NCBI RefSeq assembly: GCF_001956295.1
Contig: NZ_MRTD01000008.1
Span: 186,001-250,000 of the forward strand
Direction: 5' to 3'
DNA from: Paenibacillus sp. FSL A5-0031
Lineage (GTDB): Bacteria > Bacillota > Bacilli > Paenibacillales > Paenibacillaceae
DNA length: 64,000 bases
Of this stretch, positions 17,440 through 26,000 are shown in pieces. The notes beneath the pieces are model-generated. The model saw only the letters and a program-made list of their open reading frames with translations, was not told where the DNA came from and did no database searches. The position numbers and the translations under genes are program-made. Within the stretch, counting starts at the first letter, position 1. Every line of letters starts with the position of its first letter.

Positions 17440-19089
17440 CTATTTTTTTAATTTGCTTACGTTTTCTTGCCACTTCTCGGTCTTGTATTTCAAAAGCTTC
17501 TCATAACCAGCTTGCTGTGCATCGGCTTCAGCCTTATCCAAAATTTGATTAACTTCTGCATCGGAAGATGCATTCATAATCGCTTTCGCTCTCGACTTCT
17601 CATAGATTGAGAATACGCTTGAACCAACGATGCCCTCATCTGTATCTCCAGCAGGGTCCAAGTTAACGAACTCTGTCGTATCGAGCTGCGTTTTCCACGT
17701 AATTTCCGATTGCCAGTACGTTTCCCAGCTCCGTTTCTCCACAGGCAGCGTAGATTCAAACTTCATCTTCGAGTTGTCTACATATACCGTATTTCCTACC
17801 CATTGAAAGTTAACGATTGAAGCCATTAATGCCTCGCGCTCTTCCACGTCATTTACAAACTTATCGGTGAACAATGGCGCTTCATCAGCATCCACTCCGT
17901 CCCAATAAATCCCCTCTGGTCCCCACATACTTAGGCGCTGTCCTTCTGGACCCGTGAACCAATCCAAAAATGCGAAGATCGCTTCTGGGTTTTTAGCTGC
18001 TTTCGTAATGACACTGACGTTCCAACCTAGCTGCTTGTAATCGCCAGGGAATATTTTGTTTTTATCAAGTCCCGCTTTATGAACCGGCCATGTGATGAAA
18101 TATCCTGCACCTGGGTCCTTGGCCGCCAATAGCGCATTGCCCTTCGCACCATACTCCGTCGGGCTGGAAGCCGCGTAAACCGCTATTTTTCCCGTTACAA
18201 TCTTCTGCTCAACCTGCTCAGCCTTTTGCGTAAAGCTATCCTGCGAAATCAGTCTTTCACGGTATAATCTGCTTGCGTATTGAATCGATTCCCGGTAGAC
18301 AGGATCTGTAAAGATCGATACCAGCTTATCGCCTGACGGTACAGCCATCATTGCATTGTACGTATAAGGACGGTTTTCAGCAAAAGCGGATGCCATAATG
18401 TCGATACCCGAAGCGCTTTGTCCTACTTCCAGAGGGACTACATCCGGATATTTCTCTTTCACCAGCTTCAAGTAAGCATAAAGATCGTCCGTCGTTTCCA
18501 AGCTCGGCTTGCCAAGCTCATCATGGATCTTCTTGTTTACCAAATAACCTGCATTGCCATTAGGCTGCGTCGTATACCAGTTCGGAAACTGATACAGCTT
18601 GCCGTCGGATGAGCGAAGCATATCAAGCGTAGCCTCACCAGCCCATTTCTTTAAATTCGGATATTTATCTAAGTAATCGTCAAAAGCAACGAGCATTCCT
18701 TCCGAGCGCAGCTTCTCTACGTCTGCGTTGCGCTCCATCCAGATCACATCAGGCAGTTCTCCCGCTACAATCATCGTGTTGAATTTTTGTTTCGCATTGC
18801 CTCCTGAGCTGATTGGCACCACATTTACTTTCTTATTCTCCTTAATCCATTTCGTCGATAAATCGTCGCCCCAAGGAGGCATCGTATACCAATCATAATG
18901 GCCGTAAAAAGAAAACTCGAGCGGTTGATCTCCTAACACAAACGCAGCTTTGCTTGAATCCGGCTTGTTGTCGGTTCCTTCCTTTACCCCGGAATTCGCC
19001 CCATTATTGCTTGAACATCCTGTTAGTGCAAGTACAACGACAAGTGTGATTGACAATGCTGCATGAAAAGCTTTACTGAATTTAGCCAT
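17440..19089 (-). CDS. Extracellular sugar-binding lipoprotein (LplA-like)
   Basis: 549 residues, the large type of solute-binding protein (family 1) found in Paenibacillus with LplB/LplC/YtcP permeases. Signal peptide with lipobox ALTGCSSN; lipidated Cys near residue 25. Mature features: FNTMIVAGELPDVIWME, YLDKYPNLKKWAG, AIFAFLDWFTGPEGQRLSMWGPEG and WDGVDADEAP in the C-terminal half, all usual in this subfamily that binds oligosaccharides. Encoded after the two permeases and before the kinase and GH4 genes. A cre-like site lies just upstream. No ATPase gene is in the operon, so a shared MsmX-type ATPase is expected elsewhere. Confidence 0.9.
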   Translation of the reverse strand: MAKFSKAFHAALSITLVVVLALTGCSSNNGANSGVKEGTDNKPDSSKAAFVLGDQPLEFSFYGHYDWYTMPPWGDDLSTKWIKENKKVNVVPISSGGNAKQKFNTMIVAGELPDVIWMERNADVEKLRSEGMLVAFDDYLDKYPNLKKWAGEATLDMLRSSDGKLYQFPNWYTTQPNGNAGYLVNKKIHDELGKPSLETTDDLYAYLKLVKEKYPDVVPLEVGQSASGIDIMASAFAENRPYTYNAMMAVPSGDKLVSIFTDPVYRESIQYASRLYRERLISQDSFTQKAEQVEQKIVTGKIAVYAASSPTEYGAKGNALLAAKDPGAGYFITWPVHKAGLDKNKIFPGDYKQLGWNVSVITKAAKNPEAIFAFLDWFTGPEGQRLSMWGPEGIYWDGVDADEAPLFTDKFVNDVEEREALMASIVNFQWVGNTVYVDNSKMKFESTLPVEKRSWETYWQSEITWKTQLDTTEFVNLDPAGDTDEGIVGSSVFSIYEKSRAKAIMNASSDAEVNQILDKAEADAQQAGYEKLLKYKTEKWQENVSKLKK

Positions 19090-19126
19090 CGCTTAAACTC
19101 CCTTCTGCTTGTCTATCTATGGTTAA

Positions 19127-19141
19127 AGCTAACGCTTTAAA
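19127..19141. promoter_or_regulatory. cre-like palindrome before the binding-protein gene
   Basis: Minus strand TTTAAAGCGTTAGCT matches the CcpA consensus WTGNAANCGNWNNCW at all but one position. It sits in the 59-bp gap between permease and binding-protein genes, suggesting local catabolite repression. It is also part of a short hairpin. Confidence 0.4.
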
Positions 19142-19148
19142 CCCTTGG

Positions 19149-20042
19149 TTATTCCTTCAAAGAACCAACGAGAACACCCTTCACGAAATACTTTTGTACA
19201 AAAGGATACACACAAAGTATTGGAACGGTCGCCACCATCATGGTTGCCATGGATAACGACTTTGAAGTCACCGCTTTCATTGCACTCATTCGGCCTTGTG
19301 CCGCTGAATCCATTTGGGACATTTGCTCCAGCATAATATTGGAGTTCAATATTTGCTGCAGCTTCGTTTGAATCGGCAATAGGTTAATATCTGAAATATA
19401 AAGACTCGGTGAAAACCAATCATTCCAGTGATACACCGCCGTGAACAACGAAAGCGTTGCAATGACAGGCCCCGATAGAGGAAGAACAATGCGAAATAGA
19501 ATACCCCAGTTGCTGGAGCCGTCAATTTGTGCCGATTCCTCAAGTCCATTCGGAATGCCAAGGAAGAAGGTCCGGAATATGATCATGTTCCATACGCTGA
19601 TAATTCCCGGTATGATCATAACCCAGAACGAATTCATCAAATGAAGCTCACGAATGAGCAGGTAGCTTGGAATTAAGCCGCCGCTAAAGTACATGGTCAA
19701 CACGCAAAAGATCATGTAATACTTTCGTCCAACTAGATTCCGCTTACTCATTCCGTATGCAAAAATCGCTGTTGCTGCAATGGATAGGAGCGTACCTATG
19801 ACCGTACGAAGAATAGAAATAATAAATCCATCTATAAGTCGTTTATCCTTGAAAACGACCTCATAATTGTCCAACGAGAAGACGCGCGGCCAAAATGTGA
19901 TTCCACCGAGCATCGTATCGGTTCCCGCATTAAAGGAAATCACTGCAGCATTCCAGAATGGATAGAAGGCTGTGAAGCCTAACACAAACAATAGAAAATA
20001 GTTGACTGCCATAAATGTTTTGTCGCCAAAGGATAATTTCAT
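19149..20042 (-). CDS. Carbohydrate ABC permease (LplC/YtcP type)
   Basis: 297-residue inner-membrane permease with six membrane segments. The N-terminus FMAVNYFLLFVLGFTAFYPF and the EAA loop GLEESAQIDGSSNWGILFRIVLPLSGPV (binding the ATPase) are typical of LplC/YtcP; the C-terminal VQKYFVKGVLVGSLKE is a hallmark. Second gene of the operon, 22 bp after the first permease. Partner of the LplB-like permease and the 549-residue binding lipoprotein. Confidence 0.92.
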   Translation of the reverse strand: MKLSFGDKTFMAVNYFLLFVLGFTAFYPFWNAAVISFNAGTDTMLGGITFWPRVFSLDNYEVVFKDKRLIDGFIISILRTVIGTLLSIAATAIFAYGMSKRNLVGRKYYMIFCVLTMYFSGGLIPSYLLIRELHLMNSFWVMIIPGIISVWNMIIFRTFFLGIPNGLEESAQIDGSSNWGILFRIVLPLSGPVIATLSLFTAVYHWNDWFSPSLYISDINLLPIQTKLQQILNSNIMLEQMSQMDSAAQGRMSAMKAVTSKSLSMATMMVATVPILCVYPFVQKYFVKGVLVGSLKE

Positions 20043-20064
20043 CGTTTCGCCGCCCTTTCTCTCT

Positions 20065-21018
20065 TTACCACAAGCTGTTGCCTGATCGGCGAGCCAAATA
20101 GTTTGCTCCTGCTAATAAGCCGACGCTAATAATCGCTTTGAATAGACCGGCAGCCGTTGCATAAGAGAAACGGGAATTTTGAATACCCAGCCTATACACA
20201 TAAGTATCGATAACATCACTTACATCACGCAGCACCGGGTTCCCAGCTAGCAGCAAAATATCTTCAAATCCGGCATTCAACAGGTTGCCAATTGCTAATA
20301 TCGAGAACACAACAACAACGGGCATAATCGATGGAATCGTAATCGTAACAATTTGTCTCACTCTGCTGGCTCCATCAATTGAAGCCGCCTCATACAAATG
20401 CGGGTTAATGCCTGCAATAGCAGCTAAGTAAACGATAGAAGCAAAGCCAATTTCCTTCCAAACACCGGTTGTGACAAGGATCGCCCAGAAATACTCCGGC
20501 AAGGATAAGAAATTGATTGGCTCTTTAATGAGATTCACGGATTCCAGCAGCATATTTAAGCTTCCGTTATCAGTGGATAACATCGATATAACGAAGCCCG
20601 ATACGATAACCCATGACAAGAAATGAGGCAAATAGCTAACCGTCTGAATAATTCGTTTAAACGTACGGTTATTAATCTCATTCAGCATCAGTGCCAGTAA
20701 GATTGGCGCTGGAAATCCAATACCCAGCTTCAGCAAACTGATGACGAGTGTATTTCGCATAACCACCCAAAACTCGGGAGCATTAAAAAACATTTCAAAA
20801 TGTTTAAACCCTACCCACGGACTGTGCATGAACCCTTTGAAAATGCTGTAATCCTGAAAGGACATCAGCACCCCATACATGGGAATGTAATTAAAGACAA
20901 AAATGAAGAGCAGCGCTGGTATAACCATGAGCTGAATATCCCATTGTTTGATAAAGCGTTTCGTCTGCCCGGGCTGCTTGTACACATGCTGTTTGGTTTC
21001 TAGATCTGTTTGCAGCAT
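20065..21018 (-). CDS. Carbohydrate ABC permease (LplB type)
   Basis: 317-residue permease with six membrane segments. Typical LplB features: QLMVIPALLFIFVFNYIPMYG, MSFQDYSIFKGF, and EAA loop HLYEAASIDGASRVRQIVTI. First gene of the sugar operon, with AAGGGGGGGAGC before its ATG. The upstream gap (21019-21160) separates it from the AraC gene and holds inverted TGTTAGTTA/TAACTAACA elements. Confidence 0.92.
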   Translation of the reverse strand: MLQTDLETKQHVYKQPGQTKRFIKQWDIQLMVIPALLFIFVFNYIPMYGVLMSFQDYSIFKGFMHSPWVGFKHFEMFFNAPEFWVVMRNTLVISLLKLGIGFPAPILLALMLNEINNRTFKRIIQTVSYLPHFLSWVIVSGFVISMLSTDNGSLNMLLESVNLIKEPINFLSLPEYFWAILVTTGVWKEIGFASIVYLAAIAGINPHLYEAASIDGASRVRQIVTITIPSIMPVVVVFSILAIGNLLNAGFEDILLLAGNPVLRDVSDVIDTYVYRLGIQNSRFSYATAAGLFKAIISVGLLAGANYLARRSGNSLW

Positions 21019-21038
21019 GCTCCCCCCCTTTTTTCTAA

Positions 21039-21137
21039 TGTTAGTTAAAGTAACATAAATGCGTTATCCATTCGTCATGTGTTTATTTTATCTTTTCCGT
21101 TGTGTTGATTCTCCTCTTAAACGATTGATAACTAACA
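21039..21137. promoter_or_regulatory. Inverted 9-bp elements, possible AraC-family operators
   Basis: TGTTAGTTA at 21039-21047 and its exact reverse complement TAACTAACA at 21129-21137 flank the promoter region of the permease operon. A third partial copy (AACTAACA) lies at 22082-22089 upstream of the AraC gene. The arrangement would suit binding by the neighbouring AraC regulator at both promoters. Confidence 0.35.
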
Positions 21138-21160
21138 CTATCTTACTGTTTCCATATGAT

Positions 21161-22027
21161 TTAGCCTCTTGCGATTTTCGGGCAGGAGCCAATGTGCTTC
21201 TTAAATAAACGGTTGAAATTAGATAAGCTGCGAAAACCGCATTCCAGTGCGATTTCTGTAATTTTCATATCGCTGGTTTCGAGCAGCATGACGGCATGCT
21301 CTAAGCGAATATGAATCAAATAAAGCAGCGGAGGCGTCCCTACTGTACGCCGGAAAATATCGCTAAAACGGGAGGGGCTTAAGTAAACAAGTCCCGCGAG
21401 TTCCTCAAGCGTCCATGGATAAGCAAAGTTTTTTTGCATGTCGTAAATGACCTTGCGCATCTTGTCCAGCTGCCTTGCGCCGATGCTGTCCTTTCCCCGA
21501 TTTAACCCTTCTCTGCGGAAGTAACGATTTACGCATGCATGAAAGCGGATTAAATTTGAATAAACCAAAGAACCGTAAGAGGTTTGCTCCTGATCATGTT
21601 CATCCTGAATTTCAAGAAGCAGACTTCTAAGCTCGTTCATATGAGGCTCATTGCGGTCCAGCAAATTAGTGAAATGCACCCCCATTTCCTTATAGGGATG
21701 CAAAATTTCTGAATCATAACGGACAATATTAAGCAGCCAAGAAGCATCAAAGCAGATCACTTGCATGACCAAATCCTTGGTTTCGTAAGCACAGTGCAAA
21801 TCATTCGAGTTAATAAGCAAAATATCACCCTCTTGAAACTCAAACGTTTGCCCGTTAATGATGTAATAGCCGGTTCCTGATTTAATTAAATTGATTTCAA
21901 GCACATCATGCCAATGAAGCTTCTGATAGGTCGCATTGACGCCTATCGTTTCCAATACTTGAATGGGATAATGCTTAGCCAATATGAGCTTTTCTTTCGG
22001 AATATCCATATTTAACAACTCTGTCAT
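21161..22027 (-). CDS. AraC family regulator with cupin-like sensor domain
   Basis: 288 residues. An N-terminal cupin-like sugar-sensing domain (about 20-110; WHDVLEINLIKSGTGYYIING and FQEGDILLINSNDLH) is followed by a linker and two AraC helix-turn-helix motifs in the last 100 residues (WTLEELAGLVYLSPSRFSDIFR and KITEIALECGFRSLSNFNRLFK). The ATG at 22027 follows GAGGAG by 8 bases, better than a GTG 9 bases upstream. It lies just upstream of the sugar ABC operon on the same strand, so it is its likely activator. Confidence 0.9.
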   Translation of the reverse strand: MTELLNMDIPKEKLILAKHYPIQVLETIGVNATYQKLHWHDVLEINLIKSGTGYYIINGQTFEFQEGDILLINSNDLHCAYETKDLVMQVICFDASWLLNIVRYDSEILHPYKEMGVHFTNLLDRNEPHMNELRSLLLEIQDEHDQEQTSYGSLVYSNLIRFHACVNRYFRREGLNRGKDSIGARQLDKMRKVIYDMQKNFAYPWTLEELAGLVYLSPSRFSDIFRRTVGTPPLLYLIHIRLEHAVMLLETSDMKITEIALECGFRSLSNFNRLFKKHIGSCPKIARG

Positions 22028-22176
22028 AAAAACCACTCCTCAGCATGAAAATGAGCTTCACAAAGCATGTAAATGACATAAAACTAACATAAGATTAAAT
22101 AATTAAAAACCTTTTTTATTCATGTTACAAGATTTTCAACCGAATAACCTCACATAAAAGATACATATTTACAAAA

Positions 22177-22222
22177 TAAAAATACCTCATTCCCCTTATA
22201 TTTAGAGGAATGAGGCATTTTC
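22177..22222 (-). terminator. Terminator after the two-component operon
   Basis: Minus strand TGCCTCATTCC, 12-base loop, GGAATGAGGTA and then TTTTTATTTT. It lies 30 bp behind the histidine kinase stop. Confidence 0.75.
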
Positions 22223-22251
22223 TATATTGACAACGATAATTATATAAAAAC

Positions 22252-23628
22252 TTATGCTCGCGGAAGGGTAACGGTAACCGTTGTTCCAACTGCCCGCTTG
22301 CTTTGAATATCGATACTGCCTTGATGCAAGGCCACCAATTTCTGCACGATAGAAAGTCCAAGTCCGCTGCCTGAAGCAGCATCATTGCGAGCTTTGTCCG
22401 CCTTATAGAAACGGTCAAAAATGAATGGGAGATCATCCTCTGATATGCCTGTTCCCTGATCTTCGATGACAACAGTAATGACGTCGCTCTCCACTATTTT
22501 AATGCTGATCGGCTTGCCTGCATCCGAAAACTTAATGCTATTGGCAATCAGGTTCAACCACACCTCATAGAGCAATTCTTGATCAGCATGGATCGTCGTA
22601 TCCGGCAGCTCAAGCTCCAATTGCAAATTTTTCTCCGTCCATTGCCACTCGAGTGTAATTAACAGCTGGCGCAGCTGTTCGTCTAAGCGAAAGCTTGTCT
22701 TATGGAGCGGCTTATTATCCTTGTCGAGAGCAGCAAGTGTTAGAAGCTGCTTGCTCATGCGGGATAGACGCTTGCTTTCTTTTTCTATAATGGCCATATA
22801 GCTATCCGTCTGCTCCGGCGTCGTTTCCTTATCGAGCACAGCCCGAGCTAACCCCTGCATGGATGTAAGCGGTGTCTGAAATTCATGCGAGACATTCGCC
22901 ACAAATTCTTGCCGCATCTGATCCAGCTGCTTAATCGCCACCGACATCACCGAGAAGTTACGTGCCAGCTCGCCGATCTCATCCTTGCGCGAGAGCTGCA
23001 GCCCCGCTTCAAAATCACCTGCAACAATCTTTTTCGTTGCTCTCGTAAGCTCATTGACCGGCTTCACAATGAGGCGCGATAAGAACACAATTAACAGCAA
23101 GCTGATGACGAAGGTAGCGCCGATCAATATCGCTGCAATAATACGTATTTCGCCAATTTGCTGCTGCAAGTCAGGACGGATAAACAGCGCTGCATACCCA
23201 TTCTGCGTCTGAACTCTCATACCCGCTGTGTTCAAAACACTATTTTTGAAATAAGAGAACAGCTCAAGCCGCCCCTTCTGCTCCTCCAGCCCCCGATAAA
23301 CCGCTCCGTCCAGCACCGATTGCATTTGCTGCTCGCTCAGCTTTCCATGCTTGAACGGCGAGCCATAGGCTTGTCCTTGCAAATGGTCATGAACCAAATA
23401 AATTTGAAAGCCAAGTGCTGCAATATGCGTCAGATAGCTGTCCAGATCCATTTGCGGATTTTGCTCATATTGGGTGCTGATGTTTTGTGCGATTGCGATC
23501 ATTTTTTGCTCATTGCTGGATTGCTGATTATTTTGGTAGTACAGACCCGTAAATAGCAAGCCTAAAATAAGGCTAATCATTGCGACCATCACAAAAGTGA
23601 ACACAATTCGCACATACAGCGACTTCAT
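22252..23628 (-). CDS. Sensor histidine kinase (HAMP, HisKA, HATPase)
   Basis: 458 residues. Membrane segments at about 7-30 and 163-187 enclose an extracellular sensor of about 130 residues. A HAMP linker (about 188-240) follows, then HisKA with the phosphorylated His in FVANVSHEFQTPLTSM (H248) and an HATPase domain with N box NLIANSIKFSD, G1 EDQGTGI and G2 GSGLGLSI. The ATG overlaps the response-regulator stop by four bases. The overall form is that of B. subtilis PhoR/YkoH-like kinases; the stimulus is unknown. Confidence 0.92.
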   Translation of the reverse strand: MKSLYVRIVFTFVMVAMISLILGLLFTGLYYQNNQQSSNEQKMIAIAQNISTQYEQNPQMDLDSYLTHIAALGFQIYLVHDHLQGQAYGSPFKHGKLSEQQMQSVLDGAVYRGLEEQKGRLELFSYFKNSVLNTAGMRVQTQNGYAALFIRPDLQQQIGEIRIIAAILIGATFVISLLLIVFLSRLIVKPVNELTRATKKIVAGDFEAGLQLSRKDEIGELARNFSVMSVAIKQLDQMRQEFVANVSHEFQTPLTSMQGLARAVLDKETTPEQTDSYMAIIEKESKRLSRMSKQLLTLAALDKDNKPLHKTSFRLDEQLRQLLITLEWQWTEKNLQLELELPDTTIHADQELLYEVWLNLIANSIKFSDAGKPISIKIVESDVITVVIEDQGTGISEDDLPFIFDRFYKADKARNDAASGSGLGLSIVQKLVALHQGSIDIQSKRAVGTTVTVTLPRA

Positions 23629-24305
23629 CCCTCATGCACCTCCAGCTTATAGCCGAGACCCCTGATCGTTGTTATCGTGAAATCGTCCTGACAATCCGCG
23701 AAGCGCTCGCGCAGCCGTTTGATATGAACATCAACCGTGCGGCTGTCCCCTTTAAAATCCGCGCTCCAGATGAGCTGAATAAGCTGTTCTCGTGTATAAA
23801 TGCGGCCCGGGTGGCTTGCAAGCTGTGACAGCAGCTCAAATTCCCGCAGCGGCAGGGTAATCACTTCATCGCCTATTTTAATTTCATAGCCTCTTCGATC
23901 AATGGAGACGTTCCCGAGCTTAATAACCTCAGAGGATACAAGGCGATAGCGGCGCAGCAGCGCTTTTATACGAAACAAAAGCTCCTTTGGCTCAAACGGC
24001 TTAACTAAATAATCGTCCGTCCCGGAGTCAAACCCTTGCTCCTTGTCCTCCATCTCCGCTCTTGCAGTCAGCATCATAACGGGAATGTCATAATGCTCTC
24101 TGATTTCGCGGCACAGCTCGTACCCATTTTTACCGGGCATCATAATATCGACGACAGCAAGATGTACCTGTTCATTCTCAAGCAAGATGGACGCTGCTTG
24201 TCCATTTTCCGCTTCGAGAACGACATAGCCGTCTTTGCCCAAAACAAAACGCAAAAGCTCCCGAATGGAAGGATCATCATCTACAATTAACACATGCATT
24301 CTCAT
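23625..24305 (-). CDS. OmpR-family response regulator
   Basis: 226 residues. Receiver domain with the acidic pair in LIVDDDPSIRELL, phospho-Asp in LAVVDIMMPGKNGYE (about D54), Thr in MLTARAEMEDKE and Lys in DYLVKPFEPKELL. C-terminal winged helix of the OmpR type: ITLPLREFELLSQLASHPGRI and SRTVDVHIKRLRERF. It is the first gene of a two-gene operon with the kinase; targets cannot be told from here. Confidence 0.94.
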   Translation of the reverse strand: MRMHVLIVDDDPSIRELLRFVLGKDGYVVLEAENGQAASILLENEQVHLAVVDIMMPGKNGYELCREIREHYDIPVMMLTARAEMEDKEQGFDSGTDDYLVKPFEPKELLFRIKALLRRYRLVSSEVIKLGNVSIDRRGYEIKIGDEVITLPLREFELLSQLASHPGRIYTREQLIQLIWSADFKGDSRTVDVHIKRLRERFADCQDDFTITTIRGLGYKLEVHEG

Positions 24306-24376
24306 TGGCTTGCTCCCTACAAATAATCATATTTATCATAGCTGCTTCCATTATACTCCTCCATGCACGCGAAGCG

Positions 24377-24426
24377 AAAACACCTGTATAAGAGAGCAGC
24401 AAACGCATCTCCTACAGGTGTCTTTT
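24377..24426 (-). terminator. Terminator after tgl
   Basis: Minus strand AAAAGACACCTGTA, a loop of about 24 bases, then TACAGGTGTTTT. Located 27 bp behind the tgl stop. Confidence 0.6.
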
Positions 24427-24452
24427 CACCAATTTCAAAGACCCGAATCATT

Positions 24453-25271
24453 TTAATAAATAGCCGAACCCGTGCCTATTCTTGCCGCAATGCCGAGCTG
24501 TTCGGAATCGCTTGCCCCGTCCCACCAAACGTCCCTGACGTTTAAGCCGCGCAAGTATTCATAATCTGGATGGACCACAATATCCTGCAAGTACGCAGAT
24601 ATAGAGGCATTCTCATAGCGCATGCGATTCAGCGCATTAATAATATCTTGGCCGGATTCAATGCCGATGCCATGGCCGAAATACAAATCATCATCCAGCA
24701 TGATGACATTCTCCCCCTGCCATTCCGGTGTATCCGGATCATGCTGAGGGTTCTTGAAATAGAGCGCGTCGCCGGGGTAGGCTTCATTTTTATCATAGGT
24801 AGTTATTAAGCTTAAATCACGGTCGTATTGCCAGTCTCTTAAAAACAGGTTTTTAAAATAAGCGTTGAACACAGCGTCTCCAACCGTATCAAGAACTGCC
24901 TTATAAAAGATAATGATAATGGCGCCTGCGCATTCAAAGCCGTACAAATGTCCATTTTCAAAAATATCGTTAATGCCAACCGAAGGCAGTACGCCTCCCT
25001 TTAGCTGAAAGCCGCCGTTTTCCGTACGCGTCCAGTATTGCTCATTGCATTTTGACCCTGCAAAGGTCGCAAAGCTCACTCCACTGGCATAAAGCGCTTT
25101 GGCTGCCTCAACCGTATGCATGCGCGTCTTCAGCTCAAATTCGAGCGCATCAACCGATGGATAGCGATAGACAACTTGGCTCTTCTGCTTCTCTTGCAAT
25201 ATTTTTCGTTCAATCTCCGATAACGTCAAAGGATTAATCGAAAACGTAGGACTATCCGCAACAAGTATCAC
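24453..25271 (-). CDS. tgl: Protein-glutamine gamma-glutamyltransferase (spore coat Tgl)
   Basis: 272 residues, resembling B. subtilis Tgl, the transglutaminase that forms epsilon-(gamma-glutamyl)lysine bonds in the spore coat. Seen: LEFELKTRMHTVEAAKALYASG, catalytic Cys in LYGFECAGAIIIIFY (C114 from this start; C116 in B. subtilis), GDALYFKNPQHDPDTPEWQG and ENVIMLDDDLYFGHGIGIES. The GTG at 25271 is chosen because GGAGGG stands 8 bases before it and it gives a Tgl-like N-terminus; the ATG at 25292 lies upstream of that site. There is a C-terminal extension of roughly 25 residues with WWDG compared with the 245-residue B. subtilis protein. A single gene, usually made in the mother cell by sigma-K; that promoter was not identified. 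Confidence 0.9.
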   Translation of the reverse strand: MILVADSPTFSINPLTLSEIERKILQEKQKSQVVYRYPSVDALEFELKTRMHTVEAAKALYASGVSFATFAGSKCNEQYWTRTENGGFQLKGGVLPSVGINDIFENGHLYGFECAGAIIIIFYKAVLDTVGDAVFNAYFKNLFLRDWQYDRDLSLITTYDKNEAYPGDALYFKNPQHDPDTPEWQGENVIMLDDDLYFGHGIGIESGQDIINALNRMRYENASISAYLQDIVVHPDYEYLRGLNVRDVWWDGASDSEQLGIAARIGTGSAIY

Positions 25272-25409
25272 CTTAGTTTCCCTCCATTTCATTCCAAATC
25301 GATTAGGTTATTGTACGTGTAAATTGAAAAAATGTGAGTATGGATGTGGAATAGGAGCGCTGCAAATGTTGTCGAATACACAATCAATCTTCTGTTCATT
25401 GTCAGATCA

Positions 25410-25418
25410 TGGTATAAT
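25410..25418 (+). promoter_or_regulatory. Extended -10 promoter of the GNAT/ABC-cNMP unit
   Basis: TGGTATAAT is an extended -10 box with a perfect TATAAT. No good -35 is found at 16-18 bases, as expected for an extended -10 promoter. Transcription would begin near 25425, leaving a leader of about 20 bases before the AAGGAAGG ribosome site at 25434-25441 and the ATG at 25447. Confidence 0.55.
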
Positions 25419-25446
25419 TTGGCCAATATCTTGAAGGAAGGTAATT

Positions 25447-25977
25447 ATGCCTATGAGCTATTATTTCAACATTTGCTCTACTGCCAAGTATCAAGAGGCC
25501 TACATCGCTTTTTTGCTGGAACATTTCGTGCAGCTAAACCTGCCCTATTCCTTTCCTGTCTCTCTCAGCTACCTTTCAAGCCCTCTGTTTATGGAGAAAG
25601 AATCTATTCTATTTCGCAATCCCGATGATGAAATCATAGGCGCAATAGGGTACATACACGGCACCGGAGATCAAAACTATGAAAATGAGCATATCGTTCA
25701 GATTCAGACGGTTTTTATTAAGGAAAGATATCGTAGCACCCGATTATTTCTCCAAGCTTCACAGTTTCTCGCTCAATACTTAGCGCAGTTGAAACAGCCT
25801 GTTACAGAGCTTCGGTTCTGGATACCCGCACAGCCGAATCTTAAACGCCTTTGCGCGAAGTCAGCGAGGAAAGTGGCGGTTCAGAATACGGATCATGGCG
25901 TTATTGAAGAGTATGTAATGGATTTCACCCAATGGCACGATGATGTGATGAAATACCCTCATGAAATTTATTTCTAA
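25447..25977 (+). CDS. GNAT-like acyltransferase, first of a paralogous pair
   Basis: 176 residues, not assignable to a named family. The central part IVQIQTVFIKERYRSTRLFL followed by QASQFLAQYLAQLKQPVTE resembles the beta4-alpha3 (acetyl-CoA-binding) region of GNAT enzymes with YRSTRL in the place of the Q/RxxGxG/A loop, and aligns with the protein at 28178 (IAFVDSVIINDAYRSGRLFI, then NGFRFLANHI). The N-terminus (YYFNICSTAKYQEAYIAFLL) is also GNAT-like. The P-loop is poorly conserved, so activity is uncertain. First gene of a plus-strand unit; the ABC exporter starts 23 bp later. Substrate could be the small peptide at the end of the unit; this is inference. Confidence 0.7.
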   Translation: MPMSYYFNICSTAKYQEAYIAFLLEHFVQLNLPYSFPVSLSYLSSPLFMEKESILFRNPDDEIIGAIGYIHGTGDQNYENEHIVQIQTVFIKERYRSTRLFLQASQFLAQYLAQLKQPVTELRFWIPAQPNLKRLCAKSARKVAVQNTDHGVIEEYVMDFTQWHDDVMKYPHEIYF

Positions 25978-26000
25978 GCTCAGAAGGAGCACAATCCGTC

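Noticed and set aside
25272..25292. ATG start of tgl at 25292
   Set aside because: The ribosome site GGAGGG lies inside this extension, and the GTG at 25271 gives the family-like N-terminus.
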